Source of the DNA: Burkholderiales bacterium
GTDB taxonomy: Bacteria > Pseudomonadota > Gammaproteobacteria > Burkholderiales > SG8-39
Assembly (NCBI GenBank): GCA_020845995.1
Contig: JADLES010000265.1
Location: forward strand, 1 to 34,134
Direction of reading: 5' to 3'
Length of the DNA: 34,134 nucleotides
Made by a program: the position numbers and the translations under genes. Numbering within the stretch: position 1 is the stretch's first letter; the number at the start of each line of letters is the position of its first letter. Under the pieces are notes generated by a model that ran no database searches, was not told the origin of the DNA, and was given only the letters and a program-made list of their open reading frames with translations. Below are positions 25,377 through 32,395 of the stretch, in pieces.

Positions 25377-26888
25377 CTAGTAGTTGCCGCGCAGCCGCCG
25401 CCAGGCCGCCGAGACGAGCGGCCAGAACAGCAGGAGCAGCGCCAGCCCGGTCATGCTGCCGACCAGCGCGTTGGAGAAGAACACGGTCATGTCGCCCTGC
25501 GACGCGAGCAGCGCGCCCCGGAACGAGGCCTCGGCGGCATCGCCGAGAACGATCGCGAGCACCAGCGGCGCGAGCGGGTACTGCAGCTTCTTGAACAGGT
25601 AGCCGAGCACGCCGAACACCACCATCATCCAGACGTCGAAGATGGAGTTATGGATGGTGTAGGCGCCGATCGCGCACACCACCATGATGATCGGCGCGAT
25701 CACCGAGAACGGCACGCGCAGGATCGCGGCGAAGAGCGGCACGCAGGTGAGCACCACGATCAGCCCGGCGATGTTGCCGAGATACATGCTGGCGATCAGG
25801 CCCCACACGAAGTCCTTCTGCTCGGTGAACAGCAGCGGCCCGGGCTGCAGGCCCCAGATCATCAGCCCGCCGAGCAGCACCGCGGCGGTCGGCGAGCCGG
25901 GCACGCCGAGTGTGATCATCGGCAGCAGCGCCGAGGTGCCGGCGGCGTGCGCCGCGGTTTCCGGCGCGACCACGCCTTCGATCTTGCCGGTACCGAACTG
26001 CGCGCCGTCCTTCGAAAAGCGCCGCGCAACGCCGTAACTCATGAAGGAGGCGGGCGTGGCGCCGCCCGGCACGATGCCCATGAAGCAGCCGACGACCGAC
26101 GAGCGCACCGAGGTCAGCCAATAGCGCGGCAGCTCCTTCCATGTCTCGAGCACGACCTTGGTGTCGAGCCTGGCCCTGGCGCCCTTGAACGCAAGGCCCT
26201 CTTCGAGCGTGAGCAGGATTTCGCCGATGCCGAACAGGCCGATGACCGCGACCAGGAAGTCGAAGCCGGTCAGCAGGTGCGTGGAGCCGAACGTGAGGCG
26301 CAGCGTCCCGGTGACCGGGTCGGTGCCGACCGCGGCGAGCGCGAAACCGGTCATCATCGCGGCGAGCGTCTTGAAAGGGGGCTCCTTGCTGGTGCCGACG
26401 AAAGCGCAGAAGGTGAGCAGGTACACCGAGAAGAATTCCGGATAGCCGAAGGCGAGGGCGAAATTCGCGACCACCGGCGAAAGGAAGGTGATGACGATGA
26501 CGGCGACCAGCGCGCCGACGAAGGATGAGGTAAAGGCGGCCGCGAGCGCGTTGCCCGCGCGGCCCTTTTGCGCCAGCGGATAGCCGTCGAAGGTCGTCGC
26601 CACCGACCAGGGCTCGCCCGGGATATTGAACAGGATCGAGGTAATGGCGCCCCCGAACAGCGCGCCCCAATAGATGCAGGAAAGCAGGATGATTGCCGAG
26701 GTGGCGCCGCCGGGCGATTGCGCGAGACCGAAGGTAAGCGGCAGCAGGATGGCGACGCCGTTCGCCCCGCCCAGCCCGGGCAGCACGCCGATGATCACGC
26801 CGAGGATCACTCCGGCGAACATGAACGCGAGGTTCCGGTACGACAGGGCGACCTCGAAACCGTGCAGCAGCGACTGGATCTCTTCCAC
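25377..26888 (-). CDS. tctA: Tripartite tricarboxylate transporter, large membrane subunit TctA
   Basis: This 503-residue polytopic protein has about ten to twelve hydrophobic segments and the duplicated TctA motifs. GVLPGLGGANG near 34-44 is echoed by GIVPGGATPAS in the second half. GGAITSILFNIPGEP and ITLGVPGSPTAA are also family hallmarks. It starts at GTG 26888, 15 bases after tctB, and ends three bases from the convergent regulator gene with no clear terminator. TctA forms the sodium- or proton-coupled channel that accepts the substrate from TctC. Tricarboxylates are the classic substrate of the family. Here the oxalate context suggests a small dicarboxylate. Confidence 0.95.
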   Translation of the reverse strand: MEEIQSLLHGFEVALSYRNLAFMFAGVILGVIIGVLPGLGGANGVAILLPLTFGLAQSPGGATSAIILLSCIYWGALFGGAITSILFNIPGEPWSVATTFDGYPLAQKGRAGNALAAAFTSSFVGALVAVIVITFLSPVVANFALAFGYPEFFSVYLLTFCAFVGTSKEPPFKTLAAMMTGFALAAVGTDPVTGTLRLTFGSTHLLTGFDFLVAVIGLFGIGEILLTLEEGLAFKGARARLDTKVVLETWKELPRYWLTSVRSSVVGCFMGIVPGGATPASFMSYGVARRFSKDGAQFGTGKIEGVVAPETAAHAAGTSALLPMITLGVPGSPTAAVLLGGLMIWGLQPGPLLFTEQKDFVWGLIASMYLGNIAGLIVVLTCVPLFAAILRVPFSVIAPIIMVVCAIGAYTIHNSIFDVWMMVVFGVLGYLFKKLQYPLAPLVLAIVLGDAAEASFRGALLASQGDMTVFFSNALVGSMTGLALLLLFWPLVSAAWRRLRGNY

Positions 26889-26903
26889 GGTTGCCCCGCC
26901 GCC

Positions 26904-27458
26904 CTAGAACAGCGCCCGCAGCCAGAGCGAAGCCGGGCGAAGCGCGGCGACCAGCCATTCGGCCGCCGGCCCCTTGGGCAGCGGGATCTGGAACCACAGC
27001 TCGAAAACGGCGAGGAAAAACACGCCCTGGCCGAACGCGACGACGCCGATCTTCCACCAGGCGTACTTGCCCAGCGCGCGCATGAAGTAGGCGACGAACA
27101 GCACCGAGGCCTCGTACAGACCAATCCAGCCGACCAGGGCGACGTAGACCGCGGTCGGCACGAGGACCGCGAGCACGAGCTTCAATTGGTCGACCGCGAC
27201 AAAGGCCTTGTCCCTGTCCCGCCGCGCCCTGAGCGCGCTGGCCGCGTTGACCAGCGCCGAAACGCAGATGATCAGGCCCACATAGAACGGGAAGTATCCC
27301 GGCTTGGGCCCGTGCACCTCCTGCCAGCCGATTCCCAGTCGCAGGCTGTCGGTGATGACCAGCGCGCCCAGCAAGAAAAAGAGCGCCGCGACCGCGATCT
27401 CGGCGCTCTTGTGACCGAACGCAGCCCGGCCAGCGCGATCCTGCGGGCCTTCGCTCAT
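26904..27458 (-). CDS. tctB: Tripartite tricarboxylate transporter, small membrane subunit TctB
   Basis: This 184-residue membrane protein has four predicted helices. The first is AEIAVAALFFLLGALVI, then a characteristic segment with GPKPGYFPFYVGLI near 49-63, a basic cytosolic loop (LRARRDRDK), and two C-terminal helices. That pattern fits TctB. It starts at ATG 27458 with GAGGGGA close upstream, 25 bases after tctC and 15 bases before tctA, so the three form one operon. Confidence 0.93.
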   Translation of the reverse strand: MSEGPQDRAGRAAFGHKSAEIAVAALFFLLGALVITDSLRLGIGWQEVHGPKPGYFPFYVGLIICVSALVNAASALRARRDRDKAFVAVDQLKLVLAVLVPTAVYVALVGWIGLYEASVLFVAYFMRALGKYAWWKIGVVAFGQGVFFLAVFELWFQIPLPKGPAAEWLVAALRPASLWLRALF

Positions 27459-27483
27459 TCCCCTCCCCTGATCGAGCCGGCCG

Positions 27484-28497
27484 CTACTGGCCGGCGATGA
27501 ACCCCGCCTTCTTCATCAGCGCGACGTGCCGTGCCTCCTCTCTGGCGACCCAGTCGGCGTATTCCTTGCCCTTGAGCCGCGTCAGGTTGAAAGCGCCGTC
27601 TTCCATCAATTTCTTCCACTCCGGCGTCTCGACGACTTTCGCGAACAGGTCGGTGTAGTACTTGACCTGGTCGGGCGTCACGCCCGCCGGCATGAAGATG
27701 CCGCGCAGCATCAGGTAGTCGATGTCCAGCCCGCTCTCCTTGCAGGTCGGGATGTCGGCCCAGGCCATCTTGTCGGTCACCTTGGCCTTGTAGGGAAGGC
27801 GATTGAGCTCGAACACGCACAGGGGCCTGAGCTTGCCGGCGCGCCAATGCGCCACCGCCTCGATCGGATTGTTCACGGTCGAATCGACGTGCCCGCCAAC
27901 GAGCTGCGTCGCCACGGCGCCGCCGCCCTTGAAGGGAATGTAGGTGAACTTCGCGCCCGTGCCCTGCTCGAGCGCCGCGGTGATGATCTGGTCTTCCTGC
28001 TTCGCGCCGGTGCCGCCCATCTTGAACTTGCCCGGGCCCGCTTTCTTCGCCGCCTCGATGTAATCCTTCGGCGTCTTGTAGGGCGTCGCCGCATTCACCC
28101 ACAGCACGAAATTGTCCAGCGCCAGCATCTGCACCGGGGTCAGGTCGCGCCAGTTGAACGGCACGCCGGTCGCCAGCGGCGTGGTGAACAGGTTGGACAG
28201 GGTGATGATGATCTTGTGCGGGTCGCCCGCCGAGTTCTTCACGTCGAGGAAGCCTTCGGCGCCCGCCCCGCCCGACTTGTTGATCGGCAGGATCGCCTGC
28301 TTCATCAGTCCGTGCTTGGCGACGATGCCCTGAATCGCCCGCGCCATCTGGTCGGCGCCGCCGCCGGTGCCGGCCGGGATGATGAACTCGACCGCCTTGG
28401 TCGGCTCCCAGGACTGCGCAGCGCCCGGCGCGAACGCGGCAGCCGCGGCCAGCAGCACCGCGGCCGAGCGCATCATTCCAGCAAACTTGCTCTGCAT
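27484..28497 (-). CDS. tctC: TctC/Bug family periplasmic solute receptor
   Basis: This 337-residue extracytoplasmic receptor has a signal peptide (MQSKFAGMMRSAAVLLAAAA, cleavage around residue 28). The first Bug motif is VEFIIPAGTGGGADQMARAI. The start at ATG 28497 has a very strong AGGAGGAG. A longer open frame through terC and uspA is only their shadow. Bug receptors bind carboxylates through two beta-strand/helix loops. Sharing a regulatory palindrome with oxc and fhs suggests oxalate or a related dicarboxylate as ligand. No Oxalobacter-type OxlT antiporter is in the window. Confidence 0.94.
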   Translation of the reverse strand: MQSKFAGMMRSAAVLLAAAAAFAPGAAQSWEPTKAVEFIIPAGTGGGADQMARAIQGIVAKHGLMKQAILPINKSGGAGAEGFLDVKNSAGDPHKIIITLSNLFTTPLATGVPFNWRDLTPVQMLALDNFVLWVNAATPYKTPKDYIEAAKKAGPGKFKMGGTGAKQEDQIITAALEQGTGAKFTYIPFKGGGAVATQLVGGHVDSTVNNPIEAVAHWRAGKLRPLCVFELNRLPYKAKVTDKMAWADIPTCKESGLDIDYLMLRGIFMPAGVTPDQVKYYTDLFAKVVETPEWKKLMEDGAFNLTRLKGKEYADWVAREEARHVALMKKAGFIAGQ

Positions 28498-28520
28498 AAT
28501 CTTCTCCTCCTTGGTCCGGG

Positions 28521-28563
28521 ATTCTGGAACCCTCGTATCGATCGAGACCTTGATGGCGGTCAA
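28521..28563 (-). promoter_or_regulatory. tctC promoter with Crp/Fnr-type operator TTGAT-N4-GTCAA
   Basis: TTGATGGCGGTCAA (28550-28563) is followed on the minus strand after 23 bases by CAGAAT (28521-28526), four of six matches to TATAAT. The palindrome centre lies about 60 bases upstream of the tctC ATG, close to the distances seen at oxc (62) and fhs (70). The site overlaps the last codons of terC, so it allows tctCBA expression separately from the upstream genes. Confidence 0.72.
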
Positions 28564-29321
28564 GAGTTCGGCGACTTGTCCGCTGCTTCCTGCGCGCGGC
28601 CCGCAGACGCCGCCTCCTGCCGCCGGGCCAGCCACTTGCCCCACAGCACCACCATCACGGCGCCGACCAGGCCCGCGACCGGCGCCAGCCTGACATCGCC
28701 GACGGTCGGATGGCCGTCGTTGAACGCGACGCCCATGCCGGTCATCCACTCCGCGAGCGCCGGATCGGTCACCAGCATCTCGCCGGCCACGAAACCGAGC
28801 AGGCCGCCGCCGATGGTGATGATCACCGGCCAGCGCTCCATGAGGCGCAGCAGCAGCGTCGAGCCGAAGATCACCAGCGGGATCGAGATCGCCAGGCCCA
28901 GGATCAGCAGCAGGTAGCTGCCCTGTGCCGCGGCCGCGACCGCGATCACGTTGTCGATGCTCATCACCAGGTCGGCGATCAGGATCGTCTTCACCGCGGC
29001 GATCAGGTTGTCGCTCGCGTCGATGTCCTCGTCGTCCTCCTCGGGCACCAGCAGCTTCACGCCGATCCAGAACAGCAGCAGGCTGCCGACGATCTTCAGC
29101 CAGGGCAGGGTCAGCAGCGCGACGGCGAAGATGGTGAGAACGATCCGCATCGCCACCGCGGCGCCGGATCCCCAGAGCACGGCGGCCTTCTGCTGCCGGG
29201 CCGGCAGGGAGCGCGCGGCGAGCGCGATCACCACGGCGTTGTCGCCCGACAGGATGATGTTGACGCCGATGATCTTGGCCAGGCCGATCCAGAATGCCTG
29301 GCTGGCGAGCTCCTCGAGCAT
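28560..29321 (-). CDS. TerC family integral membrane protein (YjbE-like)
   Basis: This 253-residue membrane protein has about seven hydrophobic helices and the two diagnostic acidic motifs of the family, ILSGDNAVVIALA (23-35) and SIDNVIAVA in the second half. An acidic loop (PEEDDEDIDASDN) separates the halves. TerC proteins are linked to manganese or other metal export and to tellurite resistance. The gene starts six bases after the stress-protein gene. In an oxalate locus it might export divalent metal released from metal-oxalate complexes, which is speculation from context. Confidence 0.9.
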   Translation of the reverse strand: MLEELASQAFWIGLAKIIGVNIILSGDNAVVIALAARSLPARQQKAAVLWGSGAAVAMRIVLTIFAVALLTLPWLKIVGSLLLFWIGVKLLVPEEDDEDIDASDNLIAAVKTILIADLVMSIDNVIAVAAAAQGSYLLLILGLAISIPLVIFGSTLLLRLMERWPVIITIGGGLLGFVAGEMLVTDPALAEWMTGMGVAFNDGHPTVGDVRLAPVAGLVGAVMVVLWGKWLARRQEAASAGRAQEAADKSPNS

Positions 29322-29327
29322 GGCGAG

Positions 29328-29756
29328 CTATCGCACCAGCAAAACCGGCGTGTCCGAGATGTGCAGCACCTTGGTCGCCGTCGAGCCCAGCAGCGCCTTG
29401 CCCACCGCCGTCATGCCCCGCGTGCCGATGTAGATCAGGTCGCAGCGCGCGTCGCGGGCCCGCTTGACGATGGTCTCGGCGACTGGCCCGACCAGCACCG
29501 TGGCCTTGTGCTTGATTCCGGCGGCATCCAGCCGCCGCCGCGCGGCGGCAAGCCGGGCATCGCCCTCTTCCTGGTAGTAACGCTGGATCTGGCCCTTGCC
29601 GACGGCGAAGTGCATGCGCGGCAGTTTCGGCACCGGCAGGTGCACCGTCAGCAGCTCCACTTCGGGTTTCTCGCGGTACCAGTCGGCATGGTCGATCAGG
29701 CATTGCACCGCGCCCAGCGAGTTCCTCGAACCGTCCACCGCGATCAGTATCTTCAT
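29328..29756 (-). CDS. Universal stress protein (UspA family)
   Basis: This 142-residue single-domain Usp starts MKILIAVDGSRNS. It ends with the ATP-binding signature G-2x-G-9x-G-S (GTRGMTAVGKALLGS, about 113-127), so it is of the ATP-binding type. It lies 18 bases after fhs and six bases before terC, all on one strand. A general role in stress or energy sensing is known for the family. A specific role in oxalate use is not evident. Confidence 0.92.
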   Translation of the reverse strand: MKILIAVDGSRNSLGAVQCLIDHADWYREKPEVELLTVHLPVPKLPRMHFAVGKGQIQRYYQEEGDARLAAARRRLDAAGIKHKATVLVGPVAETIVKRARDARCDLIYIGTRGMTAVGKALLGSTATKVLHISDTPVLLVR

Positions 29757-29774
29757 GGACGGAATTCTACCGCG

Positions 29775-31445
29775 CTAAAAGAGGCCCACTACCTTGCCGT
29801 CCACGAGGTCGATTTTCTCGGCCGAGGGCGTTTTGGGCAGACCCGGCATGGTCATGATGTCGCCGCAGATCATCACGACGAACTCGGCGCCCGCCGCGAG
29901 CCGCACTTCGCGGATGTTGACGGCATGGTCGTTCGGCGCGCCGCGCGTCGCCGCGTTGGTGGAGAACGAGGACTGGGTCTTCGCCACGCAGACTGGGAAG
30001 CGGCCGTAGCCATCGTCCTGCAGCTTCTGGATCTGCGCCCTGACCCTGGCGTCCGCGGTCACCGCGCCCGCGCGGTAGATCTTCGTCGCGATCTTGGTGA
30101 TCTTCTCCCAGAGCGGATCGGCATCTTCGTAGACGAAGGCGGGCGTCGAGGGCTTGTCGCACAGTCCGACCACGATCTTCGCCAGTTCAGCGGCGCCCTT
30201 GCCGCCCTCGCCCCAGTGGCTCGCCGTCACGACCTGCGCCCCCAGCGCGCGCATTCTTTCCGTGACCAGCTTCAATTCGGCGTCGGTATCGAAGGTGAAC
30301 TTGTTGATCGACACCACGCAGGGGATGCCGTAGACCCTGGACACGTTCTCGACGTGCCGCTCGAGGTTGACCAGGCCCTTCTCCAGGGCGGCGAGGTTTT
30401 CCTTGCTGACGTCCTTGACGTCGACGCCGCCGTGGTACTTCAGCGCGCGCATCGTCGCCACGATCACCGCCGCCGCCGGGCGCAGGCCGGTCTTGCGGCA
30501 CTTGATGTCGAGGAACTTCTCGGCGCCCAGGTCGGCGCCGAAGCCCGCCTCGGTGACCACGTAGTCGGCGAGCTTGAGGGCGGACTGCGTCGCGAGCACG
30601 GAATTGCAGCCGTGGGCGATGTTGGCGAAGGGGCCGCCATGCACGAAGGCGGGGTTGTTCTCCAGCGTCTGCACAAGATTGGGCGCGAGCGCATCCTTGA
30701 GGAGGACCGTCATCGCCCCATGAGCCTTCAGGTCTCTTGCCCTGACCGGCTTCTGTTCCCTCGTATAGCCGACGACGATATTCCCCAGTCTCTGCCGCAA
30801 ATCGTCCAGGGACGTCGCCAGGCAGAAGATCGCCATCACTTCCGAGGCGACCACGATGTCGAAGCCGTCCTCGCGCGGGTAGCCGTTCGCCGTGCCGCCG
30901 AGCGCGATGACGACGTCGCGCAGCGCGCGGTCGTTCATGTCCATCACCCGCTTCCACTGGATCCTGCGCGCATCGATGCCGAGCTCGTTGCCATGCGAGA
31001 TGTGGTTGTCGAGCATCGCCGCGAGCAGGTTGTTGGCGAGCGCGATCGCCGAGAAATCACCCGTGAAGTGCAGGTTGATGTCCTCCATCGGCACGATCTG
31101 CGCGTAGCCGCCGCCGGCCGCGCCGCCTTTCATGCCGAACACCGGTCCCAGCGAAGGCTCGCGCAGGCAGATGATCGCCTTCTTGCCGATATGGTTGAGC
31201 GCGTCGCCCAGGCCCACCGTGGTGGTGGTCTTGCCCTCCCCGGCCGGCGTCGGACTGATCGCCGTCACCAGGATCAGCTTGCCGTCCGCGCGCCCTCGCA
31301 GCGTGTCGAGGAACTTGAGCGAAACCTTCGCCTTGTAGTGACCGTAGGGCTGCAGGTGCTCCTCGGCGATGCCGAGCTTGTCGAGCGCGACCCGCGAAAT
31401 GCGCTGCAGTTTCGCGGCCTGTGCGATTTCAATGTCCGATGCCAT
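29775..31445 (-). CDS. fhs: Formate--tetrahydrofolate ligase
   Basis: This 556-residue enzyme makes 10-formyl-THF from formate, THF and ATP. It has the P-loop [10 protein letters not shown] (66-75) and the family blocks [52 protein letters not shown] and SINKF. The length fits the family (about 555). The start at ATG 31445 has AAGGAA upstream. Formate released from formyl-CoA during oxalate use would enter one-carbon metabolism here, and the shared operator upstream ties it to oxc and tctC. Confidence 0.97.
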   Translation of the reverse strand: MASDIEIAQAAKLQRISRVALDKLGIAEEHLQPYGHYKAKVSLKFLDTLRGRADGKLILVTAISPTPAGEGKTTTTVGLGDALNHIGKKAIICLREPSLGPVFGMKGGAAGGGYAQIVPMEDINLHFTGDFSAIALANNLLAAMLDNHISHGNELGIDARRIQWKRVMDMNDRALRDVVIALGGTANGYPREDGFDIVVASEVMAIFCLATSLDDLRQRLGNIVVGYTREQKPVRARDLKAHGAMTVLLKDALAPNLVQTLENNPAFVHGGPFANIAHGCNSVLATQSALKLADYVVTEAGFGADLGAEKFLDIKCRKTGLRPAAAVIVATMRALKYHGGVDVKDVSKENLAALEKGLVNLERHVENVSRVYGIPCVVSINKFTFDTDAELKLVTERMRALGAQVVTASHWGEGGKGAAELAKIVVGLCDKPSTPAFVYEDADPLWEKITKIATKIYRAGAVTADARVRAQIQKLQDDGYGRFPVCVAKTQSSFSTNAATRGAPNDHAVNIREVRLAAGAEFVVMICGDIMTMPGLPKTPSAEKIDLVDGKVVGLF

Positions 31446-31478
31446 GCCGGTTCCTTGGCGGTACCTGTCGAAGGCCGC

Positions 31479-31521
31479 ATTCTCGAAGATCGCCGCCCGG
31501 CGCGGCCTTGACTGCGGTCAA
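31479..31521 (-). promoter_or_regulatory. fhs promoter with Crp/Fnr-type operator TTGAC-N4-GTCAA
   Basis: A perfect palindrome TTGACTGCGGTCAA (31508-31521) is followed on the minus strand after 23 bases by GAGAAT (31479-31484), four of six matches to TATAAT. The site lies in the gap between the adaptor gene and fhs, about 70 bases upstream of the ATG. It is the third member of the set with the oxc and tctC sites. Confidence 0.72.
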
Positions 31522-31537
31522 GCCGCGCGGCGCTCGA

Positions 31538-32329
31538 TTACTTGCCAAACACCACGCTGCACTTGATGCCCGCCGGGATCCTGTTGTTCGGATTGGGCAA
31601 CTGCAGCCGCACCCCGAGTGTGCCGCTCGCCGCATCGATCAGCTTGTCGACCACGGTAACGCGGGCCTTGTGCGTGCCGGGAACGAACGGCTCGAGATTG
31701 ACGCTGCCCGCGACGCCGCTGCGCAGTGAGCCGAACAGCTCCGCGGGCGCGATCACCTCGACATGCAGCGGGTTGATCTGCGCGAGCTTGAAGACCACCG
31801 ACTTGTCGGTGCGGATCGATTCTCCCGGCGCCATGCGGCGCTCGACCACCACGCCATCGAGCGGGCTGACGATCGTGCGCAGGCGGAGCGATTCCTGGTT
31901 CCTCTTCAGCTCCTCCTGGTTCAGGAGCATCTCGGTCACCATCTCGTCGCGCTCCTGCGCCGAGATCAGCTGCTGGGCGAACAGCGCTTCGTTGCGCTCG
32001 ACTTTGCGGCGAGAGTACTCGACACGCGCTTCGGACACCTTGACCTGGGCGGCCTCGACGCCTGACTGCAGCCTCGCGACGACCTGCCCCTTGCGCACGT
32101 GGTCGCCGCGGTCGACCAGGACCTGATCGAGGATACCGTCGACCGGGCTGCCAACGTTGGCGACCAGCGAGGGCTCAAGCAGGCACTCCAGGGCGCCGCC
32201 CGCCCTCGCGGCAGCCGAGCCCGAAGACGAGACCCGGCGCGGTTCCGCTCCCGGCGCTGGCGGCTGCGTCTGCGCGGCGGCGCCCAGCGCCACGGTCGCC
32301 GCGGCAAGACCTGCAAAGAACCTCTTCAT
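31538..32329 (-). CDS. Periplasmic adaptor (membrane fusion) protein, HlyD/RND type
   Basis: This 263-residue protein has a cleavable-looking signal peptide (MKRFFAGLAAATVALGAAAQ). Two lipoyl half-motifs follow: SPVDGILDQVLVDRGDHVRKG near 60-80 and SPLDGVVVERRMAPGE near 153-168. A short helical hairpin (about 90-145) joins them, and a beta-barrel region follows to the end. Such adaptors bridge an inner-membrane pump (RND or ABC) to an outer-membrane channel. It is shorter than most, and no pump or TolC gene lies beside it in the window. It follows the RTX-like gene on the same strand with 66 bases between, so it may serve secretion of that protein, but this is only positional. Confidence 0.8.
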   Translation of the reverse strand: MKRFFAGLAAATVALGAAAQTQPPAPGAEPRRVSSSGSAAARAGGALECLLEPSLVANVGSPVDGILDQVLVDRGDHVRKGQVVARLQSGVEAAQVKVSEARVEYSRRKVERNEALFAQQLISAQERDEMVTEMLLNQEELKRNQESLRLRTIVSPLDGVVVERRMAPGESIRTDKSVVFKLAQINPLHVEVIAPAELFGSLRSGVAGSVNLEPFVPGTHKARVTVVDKLIDAASGTLGVRLQLPNPNNRIPAGIKCSVVFGK

Positions 32330-32355
32330 TTCCCGATCGCTCCCGAAGGACGCCC

Positions 32356-32370
32356 GCGGGAGGCTCCCGC
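32356..32370. repeat. Inverted repeat GCGGGAG-G-CTCCCGC
   Basis: A perfect GC-rich palindrome lies in the 66-base gap between the RTX-like gene and the adaptor gene. It lacks a U-run, so it is more likely an attenuating or mRNA-stabilising hairpin, or a chance feature, than a strong terminator. Confidence 0.35.
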
Positions 32371-32395
32371 CGGCGGCAGCGATGCTACCACCTCT

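Noticed and set aside
28498-29703. Upstream extension of tctC through terC and uspA
   Set aside because: The ATG at 28497 has a very strong ribosome site and is followed at once by a signal peptide. The extension is a shadow of other genes.
28710-31511. A 933-codon plus-strand open frame opposite terC, uspA and fhs
   Set aside because: It spans three well-supported minus-strand genes and has no recognisable protein features.
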